A stretch of DNA of 34,187 nt from Levilactobacillus parabrevis ATCC 53295 (GTDB lineage: Bacteria; Bacillota; Bacilli; Lactobacillales; Lactobacillaceae): the NCBI RefSeq assembly GCF_001434055.1, contig NZ_AZCZ01000010.1:28583-62769 (forward strand), read 5' to 3'. The notes under the pieces are model-generated. The model searched no databases. It was not told the DNA's origin and was given only the letters and a program-made list of their open reading frames with translations. Shown in pieces: positions 23,678 to 31,976 of this stretch. A program made the translations under genes and the position numbers. How positions within the stretch are numbered: position 1 is the stretch's first letter; every line of letters starts with the position of its first letter.

Positions 23678-25842
23678 TACTGAGGACTCCGATCAATGGG
23701 GGATTTTGGTTGATTCTTGGGACTAAGCATTGGTTTGAATTGCCGCGGAGCGTTGACAGCCTCCGGGGAATGGTCGTCACCGATTTTACGCTTATTCGTG
23801 GCTTCTTGCATGAAAGTCGCTTGCGCATCCAGGGGATCGAGGCCGCGCCGGTCGACTCGGGTGAAGGTCCGGTCGGCGAGGAGTACCCGTGTCTGAACGT
23901 TATCGTGCCAGAGGGTGGCAAAGATATCGAAGACCCGTTGCCGCAGATTGGATTGCAAAATAGGGAAGAGTAGCTCTACCCGGCGGTTCAGGTTCCGCGT
24001 CATCAGGTCGGCACTGGACAGGTAAATCAGGGGGTCACCGTTGTTGGCGAAACCGTAGATTCGACTGTGTTCCAAGAAGCGGCCGACAATCGAATGAACC
24101 TCGATATTCTCACTGATTCCGGGGATGCCAACGTTTAAGCAGCAGATCCCTCGGACAATTAGCTTGATGTGGACGCCGGCGTGAGAAGCTTCGTAAAGCT
24201 TGGCAATCATGTCGGAATCGGACAGTGAATTCATCTTCATTTCAATCCAAGCGGGTTGCCCAGCCTTGGCATTACTGATTTCCTGGTCAATCTTGGAGAC
24301 GATGAATTCCCGGATGCCATCGGGAGACATGTGGAGTTGGTGGAAGTAAGGTGGTTCGGAGTAGCCAGACAACATGTTAAAGATGTTGGAGGCGTCAATC
24401 CCCATGTCGGTGTTGGTCGTCATCAGTCCGAGGTCGGTGTAGAAGTGGGCGGTGACATCGTTGTAGTTCCCGGTCCCCATGTGCATGTAGCGGCGAATCC
24501 CATCGGGTTCTCGCCGGACGACGAGAGCCAACTTACAGTGGGTCTTCAGGCCAATCAAACCATAGATCACGTGACAGCCCATCTTTTCCAGTTGTTGGGC
24601 CCAGTGGACGTTGTTTTCTTCATCGAAACGGGCCTTAACTTCGACCAGCACGGTGACCTGCTTGCCATTCTGTGCGGCGGAGCCCAGGTACTTGATGATT
24701 GGCGAGTTAGCGGATACCCGGTACAGGGTCATCTTGATAGCCAGCACCTCGTCATCGTAGGCTGCCTGGCGAATGAACTCGGTGACGGCGGAGAAGGAGT
24801 CAAAGGGGTGGTGCACCAGGACGTCACGGTGGCGAATCGTCTTGAAGATGTCATCGTCGGCGGTGACCCCCGGCGTCTGAGCGGCGGTAAAGGCCGGATA
24901 GAGCTGGTCGTCGTGATTGCTGATCTGCTTGGTCCATTTGCTCAGGAAGGTTAGGTCAATCGGCCCACCAATGCTGTAGACGGCGTAATCGGCAACTTTA
25001 ATGGCGGTTGCCAAGCGTTTCTCCAGAGAGTCAGAAATGCCGGCTTCCACTTCCATCCGCACGGCACTCCCGTGTTCCCGGCGCTTCAGCTGTTGTTCGA
25101 CCTCCTTCAGTAAATCGGAGGTGTCTTCTTCAGCCACATCCAAGTCCATATCCCGGATGACCCGGTAGTTCGCAGCTTCTTTGACCTCGTAGCCGATGAA
25201 CAGGTTGCCAATGAAGGCTTTGATGATGTCTTCTAGCAGAATGAAATCATTGTCGGCACCCGGTAGGCGTACAGTTCGAGGGAAAATGTCGGGGACTTGA
25301 ACGGTGGCAAAACGTTTATCCTTCTTATTACCGTCCTTGAAGAGTCGCAGGGCAATATTCAGCGTGTTATTCCCAATGAATGGGAAAGGCCGTGAGCTGT
25401 CGACAGCCATGGGCGTTAGGGCCGGAGAAATCTCATCGTTGAAGTATTTCTGAATGAAACGAAACTGCTGCGAGGAGAGTTCCTTAACGATCTTAAGGTG
25501 AATATTTAAGTTAGCCAGAAGGGGCAACAGCATCCGATTCAGCGTGGAGTACTGCTTGACCACTTGGTCGTGGGCCTTGGCGTTGACTGCCAGCAGTTGA
25601 GCTTCGGCCGTCATCCCTGACGCGTCGGGCTTGGCATAGTTGACCGCTGCCAGTTTCGAGAGCGAAGCCACCCGGACCATGAAGAATTCGTCCACGTTAC
25701 TCTGGGTGATGCCGAGAAACCGCACACGTTCCAACAAAGGATTGGCCTTGTCGCGGGCTTCTTCCAGGACGCGGTCGTTGAAGTCTAGCCAGCTGAGTTC
25801 CCGGTTGGTATAGTACTTGACGTCTTTATAATCCATTGTCAT
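23677..25842 (-). CDS. ppk: Polyphosphate kinase Ppk1
   Basis: Reversibly transfers the ATP gamma-phosphate to polyphosphate chains. The 721-aa length is typical of Ppk1. Four domains are recognisable: the N domain starting YYTNRELSWLDFNDRVLEEA, the head domain, and the C1 and C2 domains of the phospholipase-D-like fold. The autophosphorylated His lies in LKTHCKLALVV, followed by the MHMGTGNYND loop; the second conserved His is in GRFLEHSRIY. AAAGGAG is 9 nt before ATG 25842, which overlaps the preceding gene's stop by 4 nt, so translation is coupled. It sits between two Ppx-like genes. Confidence 0.97.
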   Translation of the reverse strand: MTMDYKDVKYYTNRELSWLDFNDRVLEEARDKANPLLERVRFLGITQSNVDEFFMVRVASLSKLAAVNYAKPDASGMTAEAQLLAVNAKAHDQVVKQYSTLNRMLLPLLANLNIHLKIVKELSSQQFRFIQKYFNDEISPALTPMAVDSSRPFPFIGNNTLNIALRLFKDGNKKDKRFATVQVPDIFPRTVRLPGADNDFILLEDIIKAFIGNLFIGYEVKEAANYRVIRDMDLDVAEEDTSDLLKEVEQQLKRREHGSAVRMEVEAGISDSLEKRLATAIKVADYAVYSIGGPIDLTFLSKWTKQISNHDDQLYPAFTAAQTPGVTADDDIFKTIRHRDVLVHHPFDSFSAVTEFIRQAAYDDEVLAIKMTLYRVSANSPIIKYLGSAAQNGKQVTVLVEVKARFDEENNVHWAQQLEKMGCHVIYGLIGLKTHCKLALVVRREPDGIRRYMHMGTGNYNDVTAHFYTDLGLMTTNTDMGIDASNIFNMLSGYSEPPYFHQLHMSPDGIREFIVSKIDQEISNAKAGQPAWIEMKMNSLSDSDMIAKLYEASHAGVHIKLIVRGICCLNVGIPGISENIEVHSIVGRFLEHSRIYGFANNGDPLIYLSSADLMTRNLNRRVELLFPILQSNLRQRVFDIFATLWHDNVQTRVLLADRTFTRVDRRGLDPLDAQATFMQEATNKRKIGDDHSPEAVNAPRQFKPMLSPKNQPKSPIDRSPQ

Positions 25843-27377
25843 TTGTGTAATCTCCTTTGTTTAAACACGGGTTGCAGGCCGAATACGTCGGTGAAGAACT
25901 GGGCCTTGTAGTTGAACGCCCAGCGGATCAGGGAGAGGTCGTCGTCGCTGAATGCGGTGATGATGACCTTGTTGGTCCGAACGGAGACTGAGATGCGTTG
26001 AATGGTCTGTTGGTGCGCATCATCGAGGGCATCAGCCAAGCGGAGAATCGCCGCCAGCTTGGCCACAGTTAAGCGTTTGTTGGGCGTGAGTTGGCGGAAA
26101 TGGGTGATGTCTTCCGCGGGGGTTCGGGTGCTGTGATAGCGCGAGACGGCCGCAATAATCTGAATTTCTTCCGCCGACAGTCCCAGCATCTCGGATTGTT
26201 TGAGTACGTAATCTGAGTGCAGATAGTGTTCGTGGGTGTCGATGAAGCCGCCGATATCGTGAACGATGGCGGCAACCTGCAGGAGTAAACGGTCGCGGGC
26301 GGTCAGGTGGTGAAGCGTCTTGAGCTGATCGAAGAGGTGGAGGGCAAAGTGCCGGACCAACTCCATGTGATGTGGTTCTACACGATACCGTTGCGCGAGA
26401 TCATTGGCGGCCGCTAGAATCTGATTTTCAAAGTGATACTTCTGATTGCCGGCTAGGATCTCTTGGTTAGTGGTTAATCCGTCCAAGACGTTGAGGTTGA
26501 CCAAATGAAGCTTGTCAGCGTGAACCACGGCGAGCAACTTCTGAATCAGGAGAACTTCGGGTAAGACGAGCTCGACGTTTTCTTCCGTGAGATGTAGGCG
26601 TTCCATCAGGTATTGATCGGACGCACCGATGACCTCGCGGCTAAACTCGTTGAATTGCTTGAGGGGTAGGGTGAAACTGACTTCATCTTTAGGAATGAAG
26701 TAGTTATTCAGTGGTGCCGCCCCAATCAAAATAACCTGGTTGTTCGCCGTCTGTAGGCGCTCTGGCAAGAAACGGTAAAAGTCATCGACCTTACTGTTAA
26801 TGTAGTCGTCAAGGACGTCGACCGGGTTGGGAGCGGTGGCTCGCAAGCTTTGCAGCACTTCCTTGATACGAACGGGGCCAAGCTTCATGTTGTGCGAGGC
26901 CACCAGATTATCGTGAGCGAAGAAGGACAGGGTCGCACTTCCGGAGTTCAGACCGATGATGGCCGCGTGCTTCTTGACTAGGTGGTGATAGCCATCGAAC
27001 TTCAAAGCGATGGCTTCGTTACGGACGAACGACTCTTCCCCCAAGGAGAGCCACTTGATACTGAGACCGGTCCGCACGAAGATCTGATCGCGAATGAACT
27101 CGGCGTTGGGCGCAGTGGAGAGGGCTTGTGAGCCCCAGAGTTGGTAGTTGGTGACACCATAGTCCTTAATGACTTGGAGAAATCCCCGCAACGCCTCGGC
27201 TGCCTCGGCAACCGTTTCAAAATCAATTTCTTCATGGTTGTAAATATTTTCCCCAATGGCGACGGTCGACTTGACCCGCTCGGTCTGGGCACCGGTTTTC
27301 AGGTTCACGATTGACAGTTCCATACTGGAAACATTTACGAGCATTGCGCCAAAATAATTATCAGCCATAAACTTCAT
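25839..27377 (-). CDS. Ppx/GppA phosphatase with C-terminal HD domain
   Basis: First gene of the polyphosphate operon; likely an exopolyphosphatase or (p)ppGpp-related phosphatase. The 512-aa protein has two divergent ASKHA half-domains (about 1-305; LVNVSSMELSIVNL replaces the usual DLGSNS, and IGLNSGSATLSFFAHD replaces DTGGGS) and an HD-type domain (about 320-500) with VHDIGGFIDTHEHYLHS supplying His/Asp metal ligands. The altered phosphate loop lacks the standard Asp-Ile-Gly-Ser signature, so the first domain may sense rather than hydrolyse. The start is less certain: two ATGs (27377, 27368) and only a weak AGAAAG ribosome site. Confidence 0.85.
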   Translation of the reverse strand: MKFMADNYFGAMLVNVSSMELSIVNLKTGAQTERVKSTVAIGENIYNHEEIDFETVAEAAEALRGFLQVIKDYGVTNYQLWGSQALSTAPNAEFIRDQIFVRTGLSIKWLSLGEESFVRNEAIALKFDGYHHLVKKHAAIIGLNSGSATLSFFAHDNLVASHNMKLGPVRIKEVLQSLRATAPNPVDVLDDYINSKVDDFYRFLPERLQTANNQVILIGAAPLNNYFIPKDEVSFTLPLKQFNEFSREVIGASDQYLMERLHLTEENVELVLPEVLLIQKLLAVVHADKLHLVNLNVLDGLTTNQEILAGNQKYHFENQILAAANDLAQRYRVEPHHMELVRHFALHLFDQLKTLHHLTARDRLLLQVAAIVHDIGGFIDTHEHYLHSDYVLKQSEMLGLSAEEIQIIAAVSRYHSTRTPAEDITHFRQLTPNKRLTVAKLAAILRLADALDDAHQQTIQRISVSVRTNKVIITAFSDDDLSLIRWAFNYKAQFFTDVFGLQPVFKQRRLHK

Positions 27378-27546
27378 CTACTTTCTATTTCTATTCAACA
27401 TATGGGTGGAACAGGATGCACTGACTTTTCTTAGTCTTAAGATCTGCGAATAATGGGTAAAGTGTTGTAACTCATAACTTTAGAAATAATGTTGGTGTGT
27501 GAACAATCTTGGCATCCGCAGGCGAATGGGATGCTCACGAGAGCGG

Positions 27547-28368
27547 TTATTCCGTGAAGACCTGGTTATCCATGATGACTTTCTCCAGATGCTTCTCAGT
27601 TCGCTGACTTTCCGGTGGCAGTGCCATGTAATCGCCATACATCCTCGTTAAAATGCTAGCATACATTTTAGGCACCTGGACCGTGAGATGCTCGAATGGC
27701 ATCGCCGTTAGGTCGGTTACTTCCGCAACGGTGAAGACTTCCTTGTTGTAACTGTATTGTGACGCGAGATTCTTGACTTGTAAGAGTGCTTCGTCGCCCT
27801 GGTACTGCGTCATGAGGGCCTGGCGTTCGGCCTTCAATGCTCTGACATCTGCTAGTTGTTCTGCTGACAGGGGACTCTGCAGTTTGCGCAGGGGATTGTC
27901 CACCAAGTGGTAGCGTAACTGGAAGAGAATTCGGGTGTTCAACACCTGAAACTTCGTGAGTTGTTCACGCTGTAGCCCGGTATCCAGAGGAATCCGGTCC
28001 AAGGGGAAAATGTCGATGAAGATGCCCTTACGTGCGGCATTGACATTGTTCTTCTCCTCGATGTAGGTGTTCCGATCGAGTAGTTTGGCATAGCTCAGAC
28101 CGTAATTTTCATCACTAGCAGGGGTCTGCAAGAAGTAGTGGGTGTCAGCCAGCAGTGCAGGTGCCGCGGCTAGCAGCCGGTCGTAATCCGCTCTGAGGAG
28201 GCCAACGTCCATGTCATCGTCCCAGGGGATGAAGCCCTGGTGGCGAATCGTACCTAGTAGCGAGCCGCCCATCATAAAGTAGGGCAGTTGGAGCTGGTCA
28301 CACAAGCTGATCAGTTGTGCCAGATTGCCAAGCTCAACTTGGTGAATTCGGTCGATTAATCGCGTCAT
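27547..28368 (-). CDS. LicD-family phosphotransferase
   Basis: Likely adds a phosphate-linked group (as LicD adds phosphocholine) to a teichoic acid or surface polysaccharide. The 273-aa protein carries the nucleotidyltransferase-like core MMGGSLLGTIRHQGFIPWDDDMDVG, with the metal-binding DDDMD pair, then KGIFIDIFPLD, both hallmark LicD regions. ATG 28368 is chosen because AAAGGA lies 6 nt upstream; the longer frame adds eight unlikely residues. The transferred group cannot be told from sequence. The 170 nt after its stop include a hairpin GCATCC with GGATGC but no T-run. An upstream lipoprotein gene is 63 nt away on the same strand. Confidence 0.88.
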   Translation of the reverse strand: MTRLIDRIHQVELGNLAQLISLCDQLQLPYFMMGGSLLGTIRHQGFIPWDDDMDVGLLRADYDRLLAAAPALLADTHYFLQTPASDENYGLSYAKLLDRNTYIEEKNNVNAARKGIFIDIFPLDRIPLDTGLQREQLTKFQVLNTRILFQLRYHLVDNPLRKLQSPLSAEQLADVRALKAERQALMTQYQGDEALLQVKNLASQYSYNKEVFTVAEVTDLTAMPFEHLTVQVPKMYASILTRMYGDYMALPPESQRTEKHLEKVIMDNQVFTE

Positions 28369-28431
28369 AAAAGGTCCTTTCCAATTACACAAATTTTAGA
28401 AATATTTAGGAATCTAATCGCTTAGTTTCCA

Positions 28432-29013
28432 CTAGTTTAAGTTATACTGACTCGTATGAACAACTTGACCGTGGGTGTCGCTGAAGGTGACACTAACGGG
28501 GTCCGTGTTCTTGGGTTCAAACATTGCCAGCCCCTTCGCCGTTTTTCCGGGTTTAACCGGCATGACGGTGTTGTTTAACAGGTCGTTGTCCTTGGTCTGG
28601 CTGGTGGTGAATGCCAGGTTACCAGTTCCTAACTTCTTACCATCCTGTTTGGCAGTGACCGAACTTTCCCACAGGTCGCTAGGCACGATGGCCTTACTTT
28701 GTTGGTTAGTTACGGTATAATAGATAACGAATAAATTCCGGTTCGCCGTGGCACTGGCTGTGACGTCAGTTCCCGTCAGATTGTAGGTCACGTGGTCAAT
28801 GGTGAACTGTGAGTTGGCGAACGTGGCGGTCTTGGCTTGCGACGACTGACTGGTACTGCTGGAACTGTGCGTGTGTTGACTGTGACTGGACTGAGCCGTT
28901 TGACTAGTCCGATGACTGCTGCTTGACTGGGCGTTTTTGGTCCCAGTAGCCCCGCAACCAGCAAGTAACAGCAACAGGCTTAAAGCGGTTCCAATTTTTA
29001 ATGATCGATACAT
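28432..29013 (-). CDS. DUF5067-type lipoprotein
   Basis: A 193-aa predicted lipoprotein. The signal peptide ends in a lipobox, LLAGC, with Cys20 as the lipid-modified residue. A Ser/Thr/His/Gln-rich stalk (about 25-60) leads to a beta-sandwich domain (about 63-193) with LFVIYYTVTNQQSKAIVPSDLW, the pattern of DUF5067/DUF4352 domains of lactobacilli. The function of such domains is unknown; they are immunoglobulin-like. GGAGGGG 5 nt upstream supports the ATG. The licD gene follows on the same strand, and a divergent MarR gene starts 141 bp away. Confidence 0.85.
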   Translation of the reverse strand: MYRSLKIGTALSLLLLLAGCGATGTKNAQSSSSHRTSQTAQSSHSQHTHSSSSTSQSSQAKTATFANSQFTIDHVTYNLTGTDVTASATANRNLFVIYYTVTNQQSKAIVPSDLWESSVTAKQDGKKLGTGNLAFTTSQTKDNDLLNNTVMPVKPGKTAKGLAMFEPKNTDPVSVTFSDTHGQVVHTSQYNLN

Positions 29014-29154
29014 GTTTTCCCCTCCAAATGCTACCCCTTTATTTTAGCATAGGTTGGTCCAGACCACCTGCTAATTTGGGTGAAAAAAGCTGGTATTTGC
29101 TGGGCGTAAATGCTAATATAAAAATCGTATTTTGAGAAATGTAGGTGGGTAATC

Positions 29155-29598
29155 ATGGCTGAGCAAGAGCAGTCGCTATTGGACGCGTTTATTGACGTCT
29201 ACATGAGTTCACTCAAGTATTTGGATGAATTTGTTTCAGAACCGGCAAAGGAGTTTCATCTCTCCTTCGAACAATACTTGATCCTACGAGAGATCACGCG
29301 AAATCATGACGTGACGCTAATGGATATTGCCAGCAAACGGCAGGTCACGCGGAGCGCTATTTCTCGCCAGATCAAGGTGTTGTTAAAGCAGGGGTACTTA
29401 CGCCAACAGCCGGATGAAAACGATCGCCGCCGGTTGTATTTGATTGCAACCGATGCGGGTAAACGCGCTGAACGCGTGATACGTCAGCGGATCAACCAGC
29501 GTTTTCAAGGCTGGGTCGATGTTTACGGCAACGAGCGGGCCCACGATATTCTGACATTCATCCAGGACTTTAGTCAGGTTACCCGCATGAAAAAGTAG
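29155..29598 (+). CDS. MarR-family transcriptional regulator
   Basis: A 147-aa winged-helix repressor. The central part (LTLMDIASKRQVTRSAISRQ-like segment, about residues 58-80) is the HTH, and ENDRRRLYLIATDAG (about 91-105) is the wing with the conserved DxRRxxL-type motif. It belongs to the MarR/SlyA group, sensing small molecules or oxidants. An extended -10, TGCTAATAT, is near 29111-29119 and GTAGGTGGG precedes the ATG. It is divergent from the lipoprotein gene and could regulate it or the small ORF downstream; neither is shown. Confidence 0.92.
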   Translation: MAEQEQSLLDAFIDVYMSSLKYLDEFVSEPAKEFHLSFEQYLILREITRNHDVTLMDIASKRQVTRSAISRQIKVLLKQGYLRQQPDENDRRRLYLIATDAGKRAERVIRQRINQRFQGWVDVYGNERAHDILTFIQDFSQVTRMKK

Positions 29599-29657
29599 TC
29601 AACGGCTACGGAGAGTTCCCATAACTCAAGGATGGGAATAAAAGGAGATTGAAGTCA

Positions 29658-29834
29658 ATGAGCAAAAAGCGCATGAGTGACGAAGAGGCCAAGCGCTGGC
29701 GCAAGATTGTCTTCATGGACGATGACCACGATGACAAGCGGTCGCCCCGATCTACCAGATCTTACGTGTACAGTGAACCATCTACGCATAAGTCATGGTG
29801 GCACCGGTTAAAAGGGCGGTTGACCCGTCGCTAA
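29658..29834 (+). CDS. Small charged protein of unknown function (58 aa)
   Basis: Starts MSKKRMSDEEAKRWRKIV, then an acidic FMDDDHDD run and a Ser/Arg-rich tail ending RLKGRLTRR; no membrane segment. ATG 29658 is preferred over TTG 29649: AAAGGAG (29641-29647) lies 10 nt upstream. A short hairpin (TTCCCAT 29616-29622 with ATGGGAA 29632-29638) precedes the ribosome site. It is 60 nt downstream of the MarR gene and may be co-transcribed. I do not recognise a family. The alternating basic and acidic blocks suggest a protein-binding role, by inference. Confidence 0.65.
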   Translation: MSKKRMSDEEAKRWRKIVFMDDDHDDKRSPRSTRSYVYSEPSTHKSWWHRLKGRLTRR

Positions 29835-29844
29835 AATTGAAAGT

Positions 29845-29890
29845 GGACCACACGACCCTAACGCAGTGTCAGGGAGTGTGGCCCATTTTT
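29845..29890. terminator. Bidirectional terminator between convergent genes
   Basis: GGACCACAC-GA-CCCT (29845-29859) pairs with AGGG-A-GTGTGGCCC (29871-29884), then ATTTTT. It lies between the 58-aa ORF and the convergent OsmC gene. Confidence 0.8.
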
Positions 29891-29893
29891 GGT

Positions 29894-30343
29894 TTAACTC
29901 TCGACTGGTGTCGCGGCAGAAAATTCGGTGACGAGCTTGACGACAACGTTATCGCTATTCCCGATTAGCTTGGCGACGGGACACCGCCGTTCAGCCAGAT
30001 CAACCATGGCAACGGCGGTCTCGTGATCAACGCCGGGAAGCTTAACTTCGGCGGTCAGGTAGAATTGGAAACCACGTGTATCGCGAGCCATTTCAACGAT
30101 GGTGTGAACCTGTGAGCTGTGTGGCAGGTCACGTCGTTCTTCAATGGCTTCCAGTGTGGCGTTCAAACAAGTGCTGAGCGCCAAACCAATGAATTGTTCT
30201 GGATTAGCGCCAGGCGCATCGTTGAGTGGGTGGCTAGTCAAGACATCCAGACCACCTGGGACGTATGAGTGACTTTCGAGACCGGCATCGTTAGCGGCAA
30301 CGGTTCGGTAGAGTGGTGGAAATTTTTCGCGGTCAATGGCCAC
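29894..30343 (-). CDS. OsmC/Ohr-family peroxiredoxin
   Basis: Removes organic hydroperoxides using a thiol pair. The 149-aa protein has both conserved cysteines: one in LSTCLNATLEA (about residue 59) and one in ERRCPVAKLIGNSD (about 124). The length is normal for the family. The start codon is GTG (30343-30341) with AGAAGG 7 nt upstream. A weak promoter (TTGCAT, 17 bp, TAAAAA on the minus strand, about 30417-30389) precedes it. Whether it is an Ohr (organic peroxide) or OsmC subtype cannot be settled by eye; the nearby MarR gene is not next to it, so OhrR-type regulation is not suggested strongly. Confidence 0.88.
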   Translation of the reverse strand: MAIDREKFPPLYRTVAANDAGLESHSYVPGGLDVLTSHPLNDAPGANPEQFIGLALSTCLNATLEAIEERRDLPHSSQVHTIVEMARDTRGFQFYLTAEVKLPGVDHETAVAMVDLAERRCPVAKLIGNSDNVVVKLVTEFSAATPVES

Positions 30344-30673
30344 AACGGCACCTTCTTTCTAAGGATTAATTACCTTAAGATTACGCTGTTTTTAGCTAAA
30401 AAACAAACGAAATGCAATGGTTTGGAAGGGCTTTCTCATGAGGTAAACCACTGACCGTTGATATAATGAATTGTTGCAAAGCGGTAAGAACTGGCGTGAT
30501 GACAATCGGTTGCACACAACACCTATACCAATTTGAAGATTAACAATCAATACGTCACCGTTCAGGACCTTATAGTCATATTCAAGCCTTAGTTTGCAAG
30601 GGAAACCAACCGATTTTGCTCTGTAAAGTTTTTGTAATAATTGCGATTACCCCCTAGACCGCTTAGCCAAAAA
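30344..30673. other. Gene-free stretch between the OsmC gene and the 59-aa ORF
   Basis: The leftmost part holds the likely minus-strand OsmC promoter. ACCTATACCAATTT (30521-30534) resembles the dre core seen at glmS and nagB but has no amino-sugar gene beside it. The only frames are very short and lack ribosome sites. Nothing else is recognised. Confidence 0.5.
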
Positions 30674-30682
30674 TGCTATAAT
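30674..30682 (+). promoter_or_regulatory. Extended -10 promoter of the 59-aa ORF
   Basis: TGCTATAAT, with TATAAT at 30677-30682, 48 nt before the start; no convincing -35 is seen. Confidence 0.6.
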
Positions 30683-30730
30683 GGAGTCAACAGGAATCAG
30701 AACACTGGCGCAATGTTTGGGGGGAGCCAT

Positions 30731-30910
30731 ATGTTAACAGAAGAACTGTTGAATGAACGGAAGAAGTTTCAAATGGTGACGTGGCGAGCGCAGAAACATG
30801 GGGCTCAAGTCATCGAGCGCGATATGATGCAACAATTTACGGCGACAATTGCACAGCAAGAAGCAATTGTGGCAGCCGCTAATCGGCGGGAGCCTGCTCC
30901 GGTTGGTTAG
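30731..30910 (+). CDS. Small hypothetical protein (59 aa)
   Basis: Begins MLTEELLNERKKFQMV and is mostly helical, rich in Gln, Glu and Ala, without a membrane segment. ATG 30731 is chosen over an upstream frame: GGGGGGAG lies about 5 nt before it and the promoter is 48 nt upstream. No family is recognised. The predicted single long helix could form a coiled-coil, by inference. It is followed by a separate small membrane ORF. No T-run terminator was seen between the two. Confidence 0.7.
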   Translation: MLTEELLNERKKFQMVTWRAQKHGAQVIERDMMQQFTATIAQQEAIVAAANRREPAPVG

Positions 30911-31002
30911 TCTACCGCGGATATTTAAGTCGTGATGTGGTAAACGTTTTCGATACGTTTTGTTTTATGGTAAGCTGTGCGCAATAGATGGGGGGCACCA
31001 TC

Positions 31003-31119
31003 ATGAAGCATCCTGGCATGTATTACGTTTATTACACATTGGGCTGGTTATTCGTTGGAACAATGGCCTTTGTGATCTATCACATGGCGTTGCTGTGGAT
31101 TATTACCAGTCACTTCTAA
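31003..31119 (+). CDS. Small single-pass membrane protein (38 aa)
   Basis: A 38-aa ORF starting MKHPGMYYVYYTLGWLFVG and ending IITSHF, almost wholly hydrophobic and able to form one or two membrane segments. GGGGGG is 7 nt upstream of the ATG, and a hairpin with T-run follows the stop directly, so it looks like a real expressed unit. A cre-like sequence with two mismatches (30938-30952) lies upstream. I do not recognise the family. A type I toxin is possible from size and hydrophobicity, but no antisense RNA was identified, so that is speculation. Confidence 0.65.
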   Translation: MKHPGMYYVYYTLGWLFVGTMAFVIYHMALLWIITSHF

Positions 31120-31123
31120 GTAA

Positions 31124-31170
31124 ACAAAGGCGGCGTGTCTTCTGAATGGAAGGCGCGTCGCTTTTGTTTT
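31124..31170 (+). terminator. Terminator of the 38-aa ORF
   Basis: ACAAAG and CG-rich arms (31124-31141) pair with AAGGCGCGTCGCTTTTGT (31150-31167) with internal mismatches, followed by Ts. Confidence 0.7.
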
Positions 31171-31197
31171 CTGTACCGGTTAAAATATGTAAATAAT

Positions 31198-31228
31198 AAA
31201 AAAGCTAGTTACGATTTACGCAACCAGC
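31198..31228 (-). terminator. Terminator of the DUF1304 gene (minus strand)
   Basis: On the minus strand GCTGGTTGCG and CGTAACTAGC pair around TAAAT, then TTTTTT (31198-31203). It is about 160 nt after the gene's stop; nothing else is recognised between. Confidence 0.8.
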
Positions 31229-31388
31229 AGAATAGAAGTATGTGTACGGCTTCAACGGTGTTAATAATGGCTAAATGTCTAATTAACTCCTCCAACGATT
31301 GAAGACCCGCAGCAGGCTCTCACCTGAATATGTAAACTCATTATAACCTGCCAACCGACTTCTGTAAACCACATATTTAAAGATTCGC

Positions 31389-31760
31389 TTAAACTATTAA
31401 GATTAGTAAAACGAGTAACGTCACGAGGGCCGGCATTCCTTGCAGCCAAAAAATTTCTTTCTTGGCGGTAAAACTACCGTATAGGGCGACGAGGACGATG
31501 AAGATCAAGAGGACGGCGGTGGCCAGTAGACTGGCGCGACCGGTGATGACCCATTGAAGGGCGATAAGGCTGAGACCCAACATGCCGTTATAGATACCTT
31601 GATTGCCAAGGGCGACTTGGGCTTCCGGACGTTTGACGAATTCTAACGGCATGCCGAATGACCTCGCCTGAGTCTCGGGCTTACCAAACATTTCCAGACC
31701 CATAATCCCCAGGTGTTCGATGGCGACGACGTAGATAAGTATATTTAGAATGATTTGCAT
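31389..31760 (-). CDS. DUF1304 family membrane protein
   Basis: A 123-aa protein with four hydrophobic segments. The family motif is visible as AIEHLGIMGLEMFG (about 13-26) and LGNQGIYNGMLGL (about 51-63). DUF1304 proteins have no established function. AGAAGGA 8 nt upstream of the ATG supports the start. It stands alone, with its own terminator at 31198-31228 on this strand. The flanking genes face away or run the other way. Confidence 0.88.
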   Translation of the reverse strand: MQIILNILIYVVAIEHLGIMGLEMFGKPETQARSFGMPLEFVKRPEAQVALGNQGIYNGMLGLSLIALQWVITGRASLLATAVLLIFIVLVALYGSFTAKKEIFWLQGMPALVTLLVLLILIV

Positions 31761-31976
31761 TAGTTATTCCTTCTTTCAAAGTCGATTAGGTGTTAAAATT
31801 AAAGGTGTTCAGTGGTCACCGATTAATAAAAAAATTGTTGCGGCTTTAAGCTAATTTTTAGTTTGGCGTGTAGAATAATAATTAGGTAATATGTGCCAGG
31901 GGAGTTCAAGCGCTTTGGAGAAACATGAATCGCGTCACACCAACCTTTATGGCAAATTTGAATGGAGGAATTATTT

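Noticed and set aside
24256-24954. 232-aa plus-strand ORF
   Set aside because: Lies fully opposite ppk, has no ribosome site, and its length follows from the codon bias of the real gene.
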